DNA from: Bacteroidales bacterium
GTDB lineage: Bacteria; Bacteroidota; Bacteroidia; Bacteroidales; ML635J-15
Direction of reading: 5' to 3'
Length of the DNA stretch: 17,132 nt
NCBI GenBank assembly: GCA_023228725.1
Contig: JALOAQ010000063.1
Coordinates: 1-17,132, forward strand
The position numbers were made by a program, and so were the translations under genes. Each line of letters starts with the position of its first letter. Position 1 is the stretch's first letter. The notes under the pieces are model-generated. The model was given only the letters and a program-made list of their open reading frames with translations, was not told where the DNA came from and ran no database searches. Shown here in pieces: positions 5,962 to 13,902 of the stretch.

Positions 5962-6277
5962 TTCGCAGTGTTTTGATATATGCTACTTTTTCTTCTGCTA
6001 CTTTTAAAATATTTAAGTCTGCTTCTTCATCTATAATTTTGTATGCAATTTGGTCACTCAAAAATTCTTCAAGTAATTCCTTTTCGTTAACTTTAAAAAA
6101 GTCAGAGATATTTTTGATTAATTGTCTTGTCGCCCGTCTTTCATTGCGTTCAATTTTAGCAAGCAAAGAAGGGTCAATCTCAATATTTGTAGCAACTACT
6201 CTCAAAGTCATACCGGTAGCTTCTCTCAGCTGTCTGAGTTGCTCTCCAAATGTTGTATGTTTTTTTACGGTCGTCAT
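5954..6277 (-). CDS. XRE-family helix-turn-helix regulator, probable controller of the RM operon
   Basis: 107 residues. The N-terminal part (about 10-65) is a Cro/C1-type HTH: FGEQLRQLREATGMTLRVVA, then IDPSLLAKIERNERRATRQL, with the usual hydrophobic spacing. The C-terminal 40 residues are acidic and helical (KELLEEFLSDQ onward) and may dimerise. Its stop lies 5 bases inside the methyltransferase ORF, giving an 8-base overlap and suggesting coupled translation. A controller gene ahead of M and R is a classic way to delay the endonuclease on entry into a new host. An inverted repeat and a -7-like box lie just upstream. The gene itself is intact, so it may still repress its own promoter although the enzymes it served are broken. 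Confidence 0.85.
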   Translation of the reverse strand: MTTVKKHTTFGEQLRQLREATGMTLRVVATNIEIDPSLLAKIERNERRATRQLIKNISDFFKVNEKELLEEFLSDQIAYKIIDEEADLNILKVAEEKVAYIKTLRNE

Positions 6278-6294
6278 TCAGAATAAATTTTGTC

Positions 6295-6302
6295 CAAATA
6301 TA
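6295..6302 (-). promoter_or_regulatory. Candidate Bacteroidota -7 box for the controller/RM operon
   Basis: TATATTTG on the - strand fits TAnnTTTG and ends 17 bases before the controller ATG, the same geometry as the boxes in front of dapD and DUF177. No good -33 TTTG is visible at the usual spacing, which would fit an activator- or repressor-dependent promoter. Confidence 0.45.
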
Positions 6303-6318
6303 TAAATTTTTTTAAAAA

Positions 6319-6335
6319 TGGACATAAAAAGTCCA
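6319..6335. promoter_or_regulatory. Candidate operator: TGGAC-N7-GTCCA palindrome
   Basis: A perfect 5-base inverted repeat with a 7-base spacer. A further GTCC half-site lies at 6292-6295, at the edge of the -7 box. The palindrome covers the place where the -33 element of the controller promoter should be, as expected for an autoregulatory C-protein or XRE operator. Confidence 0.5.
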
Positions 6336-6376
6336 CAAAAAGTTTTACAAATCCTTAATCTAATGTTTGCAAACTT

Positions 6377-7258
6377 CTATCCCAATCCTCTCGCAAAAAC
6401 AAACCTGTCTTTATTATGTAAATCTTGGATTATTTTCACTTGTGTAAAGCCTGAGTTGTGGCAAATTTGAACAATATGAGGACCAAAAGCTTCGTTTATC
6501 TCGAAAAATAAAGCTCCTTTTGGTTTTAAATGAGTTTTGGCAAAACCTGCAATAGCTTGATAATAAATTAAAGGCTCATTATCAGAAACAAAAATAGCAT
6601 TAGCCGGCTCAAATTCTGTAACATTTTTTAAAATTAAATCTTTTTCAGAATTTCTTACATAAGGTGGGTTGGAAACTATTAAATCAAAACTAATTTCATT
6701 AAAAAACTTGTCTTCTGTTGATAAAATATCATATTGATAAAAACATAAATTCACATTGTGATTTGTCGCATTTTTACTGCAAACATCCAAAGCCCCTGCT
6801 GAAATATCAATAACACTGACTTGAGAATCTTTTAAATTCTTTTTTAAACTAATGGCAATATTGCCCGAACCACAACCAATATCAAGGATTTCTAAGTTTT
6901 CTTCTGACTTATATAATTTTATAATTTCATCAATTAAAATTTCTGTTTCCTGACGTGGAATTAAAACTCTTTTATCAACAAAAAATTCATAACCATAAAA
7001 ATAAGCCTTGTTTAAAACATATTGAACTGGCTCTCCAGCAAGTAATCTATCTTTTTTATTTTCAAGTTTTAATAATTCTTGCTTGCTTAATAAGTCGTTT
7101 TTCTTTAATAAATATTCAGTATTACTTAAATTTAAAATTTCTTTTATAAAAAACTCTGAAATTGATTTCTTTTCATTAAAATCGTAAAAATCTGGTAGTA
7201 AATTTTGAATTTCTAAGCCGTATTGTTTTATAGTTTTCATTTTTTTAAACTTTGGCAT
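6377..7258 (-). CDS. prmC: Peptide chain release factor N5-glutamine methyltransferase
   Basis: PrmC/HemK methylates the GGQ glutamine of release factors RF1 and RF2 with SAM, tuning translation termination. 293 residues from the first ATG. The second Met (residue 7, MKTIKQYGLE) is the likelier start because family members begin there. Residues 73-105 carry the family block LAGEPVQYVLNKAYFYG and VLIPRQETEIL. The SAM-binding motif LDIGCGSGNIAI is at 125-136, and the catalytic NPPY (SNPPYV) at 197-200. Length is normal. It follows tsaC in the same direction after an 87-base gap containing a hairpin. It is the first housekeeping gene next to the defence island, and its stop is about 100 bases from the island controller's start. 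Confidence 0.93.
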   Translation of the reverse strand: MPKFKKMKTIKQYGLEIQNLLPDFYDFNEKKSISEFFIKEILNLSNTEYLLKKNDLLSKQELLKLENKKDRLLAGEPVQYVLNKAYFYGYEFFVDKRVLIPRQETEILIDEIIKLYKSEENLEILDIGCGSGNIAISLKKNLKDSQVSVIDISAGALDVCSKNATNHNVNLCFYQYDILSTEDKFFNEISFDLIVSNPPYVRNSEKDLILKNVTEFEPANAIFVSDNEPLIYYQAIAGFAKTHLKPKGALFFEINEAFGPHIVQICHNSGFTQVKIIQDLHNKDRFVFARGLG

Positions 7259-7306
7259 TATATTTGGTTATTTCTAATTGGTAACTTTTTGAAAATGTCT
7301 GAATTT

Positions 7307-7347
7307 CCTCCGATGTCTTAGCCCTAAGAAATTTCGGAGGTTTTTTT
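7307..7347 (+). terminator. Hairpin with T-run pointing away from the local genes
   Basis: CCTCCGA (7307-7313) pairs with TCGGAGG (7334-7340), with an inner CTTAG/CTAAG stem, followed by seven T on the + strand. This is terminator-shaped for + strand transcription, yet the genes on both sides (tsaC, prmC) are on the - strand, where no U-run follows the hairpin. It may block antisense transcription or act as an mRNA processing or stability element between tsaC and prmC. Confidence 0.55.
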
Positions 7348-7906
7348 ATCTAATCACTTCTATTTCTCCGTTTCTCAATACTCTAACAATATCCGAACTT
7401 CTTGCAGTGCTTAACTCATTTAAACGCAATGGAACAATATAATCTACAGCCATTTTTATTTCATTTGAAATATCGAAATAGCCAAGAGGAGGATTTTCTC
7501 CTGCAAGATTTGCTGAAGTAGAAACTATTGGTCGGTCTAAATTTTTAATTAAAGATTTACAAAATTCATCTTTTGTCAACCTAATTCCAATAGTATTATC
7601 ACTTGCGATTAAATTTTTTGCAATTCCTCTAGCCTTTGGATAAATTATGGTTAATGGTCTTTGCGAAGCTTCAATTAATTTTAAAGCCATTGCCGGAATT
7701 TCATAAACATATTTTTCCAACATTTCAACACTGTCAACCAAAAGCAACATACTTTTTGATTTATCTCTATGTTTAATTGCGTAAATATTTTCAACAGCAA
7801 ACTCATCTAAAGCATCGCAACCTATACCCCAAATAGTATCTGTGGGATATAAAATCACTCCACTTTTGTTTAGTACATTTACTGTTTCTGTTATTATTTT
7901 TTTCAT
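7346..7906 (-). CDS. tsaC: L-threonylcarbamoyladenylate synthase (Sua5/YrdC/YwlC family, short form)
   Basis: Makes threonylcarbamoyl-AMP from threonine, bicarbonate and ATP, the first step of the t6A37 modification of ANN-reading tRNAs. 186 residues, a single YrdC domain without the Sua5 C-terminal extension. Visible signatures are YPTDTIWGIGCDA (20-32), KHRDKSKSM (45-53), IGIRL and STSAN (129-133). The ATG overlaps the TGA of the upstream glycosyltransferase (ATGA), implying coupled translation. The stop codon runs directly into the base of the 7307-7347 hairpin. Nothing unusual in the protein. Confidence 0.93.
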   Translation of the reverse strand: MKKIITETVNVLNKSGVILYPTDTIWGIGCDALDEFAVENIYAIKHRDKSKSMLLLVDSVEMLEKYVYEIPAMALKLIEASQRPLTIIYPKARGIAKNLIASDNTIGIRLTKDEFCKSLIKNLDRPIVSTSANLAGENPPLGYFDISNEIKMAVDYIVPLRLNELSTARSSDIVRVLRNGEIEVIR

Positions 7907-9012
7907 AAATTTTGATAAACTCTATATAAATTTTCAAGCATATTTTCAAGCCTAAAATCGTTTGCCCTTGACTTTGCTTTTTCTTGCAATTCAAGTTTTA
8001 AATTTTCATTTTCCAATATATTTTTTATTGCTAAACCTATACTTTTTGTGTCGGAAACATCAACTTTTAAAGCCGCCTCAGCAGCAACTTCAGAACAAGC
8101 TCCCGTATTGGCAGTAATTACTGGATTTCCTGAGTTAAAAGCTTCTAAAATAGGAATGCCAAAACCTTCGTAAATTGAAGGATAAGCAAATATTTCGCAA
8201 ATTTGATAAATTATTGGTAAATCTTCGTTGCTAACATTATCTAAAATATGTAATTTATGCGAAATATTATGTTCTTTGGACCAAGCAATAATTTTATTCA
8301 AATATTTAGTTTTTTTGCCCACTAAAACATAATTTATATCTAAATTAAAATCAAAAATAGCTTTTAATACTTGCAAGGCATTTTTTCTCTCTTCAATTGT
8401 ACCAACAGTTAAAATATATTTTTGAGGAAGCTTGTATTTTTCCTTTACCCTTTCAAAATCTTTTTCCGAATATTTTTGCAAAAACACAGAATTACAAGAT
8501 TGATAAACCACTTCAATTTTTTCAGGTTTAATTTTAAACTCTTCAATTATATCATTTTTTGTATTCTCGCTTGTAGCAATAATTTTATCAGCATTATTAC
8601 AAGCAAATTGAAATTTTTTATAATAAATTTTTCTATCTATAAATTTATAAAGATGTGGTAATTTTAAAAATATTAAATCGTGAATTGTAACAATTTTTTT
8701 AGCCGAAGTTTTTGCAATATTTTTAGGAAGCTCGTTGCTTAGCCCGTGATAAATATCTGGTTTTATTTTATCAATATCATTAGCCATTTTAAAACTTCGC
8801 CAATATGATTTAAATATTTTAAGTTTTGCTTTTGGAAAAATAGTATTTTTCAGATATTTATTTTCCAATAAATCTGTTTGTGCATTTGGCGAAAACAAGT
8901 AATAAGTGTTATTGGGATAATACTCATGCAGTCCGCGAATAATATCGCGACTATAATTTCCCAAACCACTTTTGTTTGAAAAAGCTCGTTTTGCGTCAAA
9001 AGCTATTTTCAT
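7903..9012 (-). CDS. Glycosyltransferase family 4 (GT-B fold)
   Basis: 369 residues. The N-terminal Rossmann half begins MKIAFDAKRAF, with the GLGNY loop (16-20) and IVTIHDLIF (107-115). The C-terminal donor-binding half has VGTIEERKN (203-211), then YPSIYEGFGIPILEAF (277-292), which contains the retaining-GT4 EX7E motif (E282 and E290), and PVITANTGACSEV. It transfers a sugar from a nucleotide donor, probably during glycan, lipopolysaccharide or glycolipid assembly on the cytoplasmic face; acceptor and sugar cannot be read from sequence. No membrane segment seen. It lies 18 bases after dapD and overlaps tsaC by four bases, so it is probably cotranscribed with housekeeping genes and not part of a glycan cluster. 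Confidence 0.9.
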   Translation of the reverse strand: MKIAFDAKRAFSNKSGLGNYSRDIIRGLHEYYPNNTYYLFSPNAQTDLLENKYLKNTIFPKAKLKIFKSYWRSFKMANDIDKIKPDIYHGLSNELPKNIAKTSAKKIVTIHDLIFLKLPHLYKFIDRKIYYKKFQFACNNADKIIATSENTKNDIIEEFKIKPEKIEVVYQSCNSVFLQKYSEKDFERVKEKYKLPQKYILTVGTIEERKNALQVLKAIFDFNLDINYVLVGKKTKYLNKIIAWSKEHNISHKLHILDNVSNEDLPIIYQICEIFAYPSIYEGFGIPILEAFNSGNPVITANTGACSEVAAEAALKVDVSDTKSIGLAIKNILENENLKLELQEKAKSRANDFRLENMLENLYRVYQNL

Positions 9013-9030
9013 AATTTATTTTAAAATTTA

Positions 9031-9843
9031 TTATACAGCTATATTATTTTCGCGTAAGGCATCATTTAGCGAAGTTTTTTTATCTGTAGATTCTTTACGT
9101 TTACCAATTATTAAAGCAACAGGCACATTAAATTCGCCTGCAGGAAATTTTTTCGGCATTGTTCCTGGAATTACTATTGACCTTTCAGGCACAAAAGCTT
9201 TATATTCCACAATTTCTTTAGAAGAAACATCTAAAATTTTTGTAGAAGCGGTAATTACTACATTTGCCCCTAAAACCACTTCATTTTCCAATCTAACTCC
9301 TTCAACCACAATACAACGAGAACCAATAAAGCAATTATCTCCAATAATTACTGGAGCAGCCTGTACCGGTTCTAAAACTCCGCCTATTCCAACTCCACCC
9401 GACAAATGCACATTTTTTCCAATTTGAGCACAAGAGCCAACAGTTGCCCAAGTATCTATCATAGTCCCCTCATCAACATAAGCACCAATATTTACATAAG
9501 ACGGCATCATAATCACTCCCTTAGCCAAGTAGGAGCCATATCTTGCAATTGCGTGCGGAACAACTCTTACACCAAGTTTATCATAATCTTTTTTTAATGG
9601 AATTTTATCATGATATTCAAAAATACCAAGTTCTGTTTTTTCCATTTTTCTAATTTGAAAATACATTATTACAGCTTTTTTCACCCAATCATTTACTTTC
9701 CATTGCTCAGCACCAAGCTCAGCCACTCTTAGCTTTCCAGAATCAAGCAATTTAATTGTTTCATTTATAGCAAAAACAACTTCATTTTTTACTAATAATT
9801 CTCTATTCTCCCAAGCCTGATTAATAATATTTTCCAAATTCAT
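9031..9843 (-). CDS. dapD: 2,3,4,5-tetrahydropyridine-2,6-dicarboxylate N-succinyltransferase
   Basis: Adds succinyl from succinyl-CoA to tetrahydrodipicolinate in the succinylase branch of lysine/meso-diaminopimelate synthesis, feeding both protein and peptidoglycan. 270 residues, the normal DapD length. There is a helical N-terminal domain (about 1-100), then a left-handed beta-helix of hexapeptide repeats: VNIGAYVDEGTMIDTWATVG (117-136), AQIGKNVHLSGGVGIGG, VIIGDNCFIGSRCIVVEGV and VVLGANVVITASTKI. A C-terminal FPAGEFNVPVALI tail follows. DapD acts as a trimer. It is the first gene of the - strand group and has a -7-like box 21 bases upstream of its ATG. Confidence 0.95.
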   Translation of the reverse strand: MNLENIINQAWENRELLVKNEVVFAINETIKLLDSGKLRVAELGAEQWKVNDWVKKAVIMYFQIRKMEKTELGIFEYHDKIPLKKDYDKLGVRVVPHAIARYGSYLAKGVIMMPSYVNIGAYVDEGTMIDTWATVGSCAQIGKNVHLSGGVGIGGVLEPVQAAPVIIGDNCFIGSRCIVVEGVRLENEVVLGANVVITASTKILDVSSKEIVEYKAFVPERSIVIPGTMPKKFPAGEFNVPVALIIGKRKESTDKKTSLNDALRENNIAV

Positions 9844-9863
9844 AAATAAAATTTTACAAAAGC

Positions 9864-9871
9864 CAAAGTTA
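9864..9871 (-). promoter_or_regulatory. Candidate Bacteroidota -7 box for dapD
   Basis: TAACTTTG on the - strand, ending 20 bases before the dapD ATG and identical to the box in front of DUF177. No convincing -33 element at 19-21 bases. Confidence 0.5.
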
Positions 9872-10276
9872 GTAAAATATTTTCAAAATTACGATTTGTA
9901 ATTTATAAATTTAAGGCAAGATTTATGGCTTAGCTCACTTGCCCCAAATCGGAAAAATAGTATTAATTGTAGAGGTTTGGGGATGGGGGATATACATCCG
10001 CATTCTAATTAAACCAATAATTTTAATACTAATAAAATGTGAAAAATATGTTTTCGGTTTGGATTTTTCAGGTTTAGGCTTGTTTTTCGGTTTGGATTTT
10101 TCAGGTTTAATAGTTTTTTGCAGGTATTAAAACCAACAATCCACTTAAAATAAGAAACTTACACAATATTTTTAACTCTATTTATTTATCCTCTATCCTA
10201 CAATCAAAAAAATATAATTTCTCATCTAAAAAAAAATAAGTATTTTTACAAACAAAATAAAACACAGATTTTTAAT
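9872..10276. other. Divergent intergenic region between dapD and purD
   Basis: About 400 bases between divergent genes. It has a GGCAAG/CTTGCC inverted repeat (9915-9943), the 26-base direct repeat described separately, and a very AT-rich run before purD. A 63-codon + strand ORF across it looks accidental. I see no RNA gene. Confidence 0.5.
10051..10109. repeat. 26-base perfect direct repeat, 33-base period
   Basis: Bases 10051-10076 recur exactly at 10084-10109 with 7 bases between. The period is 33, a multiple of three. Read on the - strand the repeats spell a Lys-Pro-rich word (KPEKSKPK) twice, but that frame has no start codon and stops upstream. Probably a non-coding tandem duplication. 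Confidence 0.8.
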
Positions 10277-11548
10277 ATGAATATTCTTATTTTAGGATCA
10301 GGTGGCAGAGAACATGCTTTAACATATAAAATATTAGAAAGCAAATTAGTAAAAAAAGTTTTTGTGGCACCTGGTAATGCCGGCACAGAGCAAATTGCAG
10401 AAAATGTCAATTTAAATCCTTTAAATTTTGAGGAAATTTCGGATTTTATTTTAAATAATAAGATTAATTTATTGGTTGTAGGTTCTGAAGATCCGCTTGT
10501 GGCAGGAATTACAAATTATCTTAAAAATATAGAAAATCACAAAAATTTAATGATTATTGGTCCTGATAAAGAAGGAGCAATGCTTGAAGGTTCAAAAGAT
10601 TTTGCGAAAAGTTTTATGCAAAAGTATAATATCCCTACTGCTGCTTATTTTTCTGCAAATAAAAGCAATATAAACCAAGCAATAGATTTTTTAAAAAACC
10701 TAAAACCACCTTATGTTTTAAAAGCAGACGGATTAGCTGCTGGAAAAGGTGTTTTGATAATAAATGAGCTAAGCCAAGCAATTCGTGAATTGGAAAATAT
10801 GCTAAACGGAAAATTTGGCAAAGCAAGTTCAAAAGTTGTTATAGAAGAATTTTTAGACGGAATTGAATGCTCTGTCTTCGTAATTACTGATGGAGAATCT
10901 TATGTGATTTTACCAGAAGCAAAAGATTATAAAAGAATTGGAGAGGCTGACACAGGCTTAAATACTGGTGGCATGGGAGCTGTTTCGCCAGTACCATTTT
11001 ACACAAAAGAATTTGCCGAAAAGGTTGAAAATCAAATCATTATTCCAAGTATCAACGGAATTAAAAACGAAAATTTTGATTATTGCGGTTTTATTTTCTT
11101 TGGCTTAATGAATGTTGGTGGAAATCCTTATGTAATTGAATACAACGTAAGATTAGGCGATCCAGAAACCGAAGCCATATTACCAAGAATAAATTCAGAC
11201 TTTTTAGAACTACTTGTTCAAGCTGCAAATAAAAATTTATCAAAAGTAAAAATTGAAATTTCAGAACAAACTGCAGTATGTGTAATTCTTGTTTCAGGAG
11301 GATATCCCGAAGATTATGAAAAAGGAAAAATAATTTCAGGAATAGATAAAATTGATGAAAGTATAGTATTTCATGCTGGCACAAAATTAAACCAAAGAGA
11401 AATTTTAAGCAATGGCGGTAGAGTGCTTGCAGTTACAAGTTTAGCTAATAATATTCAAGAAGCTGTTAATAAATCATATAAATCAATTGCAAAAATCAAG
11501 TTTGATAAAATGAATTTTCGTAAAGATATAGGTAAAGATTTACAATGA
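10277..11548 (+). CDS. purD: Phosphoribosylamine-glycine ligase (GAR synthetase)
   Basis: Second step of de novo purine synthesis: joins glycine to 5-phosphoribosylamine using ATP. 423 residues, the usual length. The N domain begins MNILILGSGGREHAL (1-15), with VAPGNAGT shortly after. LLVVGSEDPLVAGI and GSKDFAKSFMQKYNIPTA lead into the ATP-grasp domain with LKADGLAAGKGV, IEEFLDGIECSVF, TGGMGAVSPVPFYT and EYNVRLGDPETEAI (metal- and ATP-binding residues). The C domain carries VCVILVSGGYPE and NGGRVLAVT. The TGA stop overlaps the ATG of the next gene, so the membrane protein is probably translated by coupling. No clear -7 box is seen in the AT-rich leader. Confidence 0.96.
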   Translation: MNILILGSGGREHALTYKILESKLVKKVFVAPGNAGTEQIAENVNLNPLNFEEISDFILNNKINLLVVGSEDPLVAGITNYLKNIENHKNLMIIGPDKEGAMLEGSKDFAKSFMQKYNIPTAAYFSANKSNINQAIDFLKNLKPPYVLKADGLAAGKGVLIINELSQAIRELENMLNGKFGKASSKVVIEEFLDGIECSVFVITDGESYVILPEAKDYKRIGEADTGLNTGGMGAVSPVPFYTKEFAEKVENQIIIPSINGIKNENFDYCGFIFFGLMNVGGNPYVIEYNVRLGDPETEAILPRINSDFLELLVQAANKNLSKVKIEISEQTAVCVILVSGGYPEDYEKGKIISGIDKIDESIVFHAGTKLNQREILSNGGRVLAVTSLANNIQEAVNKSYKSIAKIKFDKMNFRKDIGKDLQ

Positions 11549-12537
11549 TAAAATTATTCAAATCAAACAGAGCCATAAATTATCTAATAATTTTAGGTGT
11601 AATGCTTATTCTTTGGGCGTTTAAATTTATTTTTATGCCATCAGGAATTGAAAATTATGAAGTTTCAGGACTTTTTCAAATAAAATTTGGGCATAGATTA
11701 ATTTATCAATATTTGAATACTTTTATTGGCTTTATAATTTACTTTTCATTTGTTGCTCTATTAATAAAAATAAATTCAGATTTACAAATTGTAGAAAATA
11801 CTTACCAAGGTTTAGGGATAATATTTGCATTTTTAAGTGGAGCTTTCATAAATATACAAGAATATAATAATGTTTTAATTTCTAGTCTTTTAATTTTTAT
11901 TTCTATACTAATAATATTTTATTCGATAAAAAAACATTTTGCCTTAGATAATGCTTTTAATTCAGGGCTTATTTTTTCGATTGCAATTATCTTTTTTCCA
12001 AAATCAATATTATTTTTCCCTTTACTAATTATTAGTATGTTTATTGTAAAACCAACTAATGGTCGCGAAATTATAAGCTTAATTATAGGAATTTTAACAC
12101 CATTACTACTTTTTTATTCCTATTTTTGGCTTTTCGGCGATTTTGATTCAATAATATTAAAAACTAAACAAAGTTTTACTCAAAACTTTTCATTATCACG
12201 ATATTCTTTTCATAATAAAATAGTTTTTATTCCATTAATTTTTATTAGCGTTTATGCAATATTATCCAAATATATATTAAATGTATCACAAAAGCTCAAT
12301 ACTAAAAAATTTCAAAATATAATTGTAATTTACTTGATTTATTCTCTCATTTTATTTCTAAGTCCTTTAATGCCGGATGAAATAATAGTTTCACTTTACC
12401 CTGCTATTGCCTTACTTTTAACAGAAATTATTATTAACTCTAAAAGTAAAACACTACAAATTATATTAATTATAGCTTTTATAGGCTTAATATTGTCTCA
12501 CTTATTTCAAATTTATTTTTATTTCTCAATTTTTTAA
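11545..12537 (+). CDS. Multi-pass membrane protein, DUF6427-like
   Basis: 330 residues, strongly hydrophobic, with roughly eight to ten membrane-spanning stretches from about residue 15 (NYLIILGVMLILWAFKFIFM) to the end. No catalytic motif recognised. The opening (short charged start, SNRAINY, then a long hydrophobic segment) and the place directly behind purD match an uncharacterised Bacteroidota family that I recall as DUF6427; I cannot confirm the number here. It overlaps purD by four bases (ATGA), and the histidine kinase starts 15 bases after it. The association may be only positional. Function unknown. Confidence 0.75.
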   Translation: MIKLFKSNRAINYLIILGVMLILWAFKFIFMPSGIENYEVSGLFQIKFGHRLIYQYLNTFIGFIIYFSFVALLIKINSDLQIVENTYQGLGIIFAFLSGAFINIQEYNNVLISSLLIFISILIIFYSIKKHFALDNAFNSGLIFSIAIIFFPKSILFFPLLIISMFIVKPTNGREIISLIIGILTPLLLFYSYFWLFGDFDSIILKTKQSFTQNFSLSRYSFHNKIVFIPLIFISVYAILSKYILNVSQKLNTKKFQNIIVIYLIYSLILFLSPLMPDEIIVSLYPAIALLLTEIIINSKSKTLQIILIIAFIGLILSHLFQIYFYFSIF

Positions 12538-12552
12538 AATAATTTTAGCATA

Positions 12553-13737
12553 ATGACGTTAAATACAAAAAAACAGAAATTGAAGATATACAAGAAAAAG
12601 AAAAGGTGGAAATTATTATTGGTTTTATTTGCACTACTTATTGGTGGGATTTCAATATTTTTCACAAATACCTTAATGAAAAAACTTGCCTACGAGGAGC
12701 ATAAAAAAATACAATTATGGGCAGAGGCTACACAGCAATTAATAAATATTTCGCCTGACCAAGATGTTAGTTTTTTATTTGAAGTTTTAAGAAATAATGA
12801 GACAATTCCTGTGATATTAGTTGATATGCAAGACAATATTATTTCTTATAGAAATATTGATTCAATAAAAATGCAGGACAATAATTTTGTTCAAAAAAAA
12901 ATAAAAGAACTAAAAAACAATTCAAAAGAACATTTTATAATTAAAACCGAAGAGGGTGAAGATTTAAATAAAATTTATTATTCCGATTCAAGCTTATTAG
13001 TTCAGCTATACTATTACCCATATTTTCAGTTAGCCTTAGTATTTCTTTTTATTTTGGCATCTTATTTTGCATTTTCGGCAAGTAAACGAGCCGAGCAAGA
13101 TCAAGTTTGGCTTGGTATGTCCAAAGAAACTGCACATCAACTTGGCACACCAATATCATCTTTAATGGCTTGGACAGAAATTTTAAAAGATCAAGTTAAA
13201 GATTCAGAAATAATAAATGAATTAGAAAAAGACACTAAACGTTTAGAAAAAATTGCTTTAAGATTTTCAAAAATTGGCTCAAGAGCTATACTTTCAAAAG
13301 TGAGTTTAAACGAAATTTTAAAGTCAACAATAACTTATATGAGTTCAAGGATTCCAAGTTCAATAAAAATAAATTTAATAAATTCTGCCCAAGATATTGA
13401 TACAAAAATTGAAATTAACCAAGATTTATTTGAGTGGGTAATTGAAAATTTATGTAAAAATGCGGTTGATGCTATTGGTGAAAACGGCGAAGTTTTTATA
13501 AGTTACGAAGAAACTCAAAAAAATATTTATATTGACATTAGAGATACAGGCAAAGGTATTCCTAAATCAAAGCATAAAACAATATTTAATCCGGGTTACA
13601 CTACTAAAGAAAGAGGCTGGGGACTTGGGTTATCACTAGTAAAGCGAATTATTGAACAATATCATCAAGGTAAAATATTTGTAAAAAATTCAGAATTAGG
13701 AAATGGCACAACTTTTAGGATAATATTAAAAAAATAA
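12553..13737 (+). CDS. Sensor histidine kinase, two transmembrane segments
   Basis: 394 residues. A basic N-terminus is followed by transmembrane segment 1 (about 19-40), a periplasmic sensor region of about 115 residues without a recognised fold, transmembrane segment 2 (about 156-176), then the dimerisation/phosphoacceptor helix with H195 in KETAHQLGTPISSL. The GHKL ATPase has its N box ENLCKNAVDAI (N303), G1 box DTGKGIP (331-337) and G2 box GWGLGLSLV (355-363), so all catalytic elements are present. No HAMP or receiver domain is apparent and there is no response regulator nearby, so the partner must be elsewhere. It lies 15 bases behind the purD-linked membrane protein and is likely cotranscribed with it. 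Confidence 0.92.
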   Translation: MTLNTKKQKLKIYKKKKRWKLLLVLFALLIGGISIFFTNTLMKKLAYEEHKKIQLWAEATQQLINISPDQDVSFLFEVLRNNETIPVILVDMQDNIISYRNIDSIKMQDNNFVQKKIKELKNNSKEHFIIKTEEGEDLNKIYYSDSSLLVQLYYYPYFQLALVFLFILASYFAFSASKRAEQDQVWLGMSKETAHQLGTPISSLMAWTEILKDQVKDSEIINELEKDTKRLEKIALRFSKIGSRAILSKVSLNEILKSTITYMSSRIPSSIKINLINSAQDIDTKIEINQDLFEWVIENLCKNAVDAIGENGEVFISYEETQKNIYIDIRDTGKGIPKSKHKTIFNPGYTTKERGWGLGLSLVKRIIEQYHQGKIFVKNSELGNGTTFRIILKK

Positions 13738-13852
13738 AAGCAAATTACTTAAAATTTTGGAAAATATTTAAAGATTTTATATTGAAATAAGTAAATTTCT
13801 GATCATTTATAAGAATTTTAATGCACTTAGTTTTGAATTGTTATTTTTTCTA

Positions 13853-13882
13853 TTGTTATATAAAATAGTTTTTATAACTTTG
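13853..13882 (+). promoter_or_regulatory. Bacteroidota-type promoter for the DUF177-rpmF-plsX-fabH operon
   Basis: TTG at 13853-13855, a 19-base spacer, then TAACTTTG at 13875-13882 (consensus TTTG / TAnnTTTG with 19-21 spacing). Transcription would begin near 13889, giving a leader of about 15 bases to the GTG start at 13903. Confidence 0.7.
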
Positions 13883-13902
13883 CACGAAATTTTTTTCAAA
13901 AA

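Noticed and set aside
9915..9943. GGCAAG/CTTGCC inverted repeat as a riboswitch or terminator
   Set aside because: Only six base pairs, a long loop and no T-run on either strand; too weak to call.
9939..10130. + strand ORF of 63 codons in the dapD-purD gap
   Set aside because: No ATG start, low-complexity hydrophobic composition, and half of it is the 26-base direct repeat; probably accidental.
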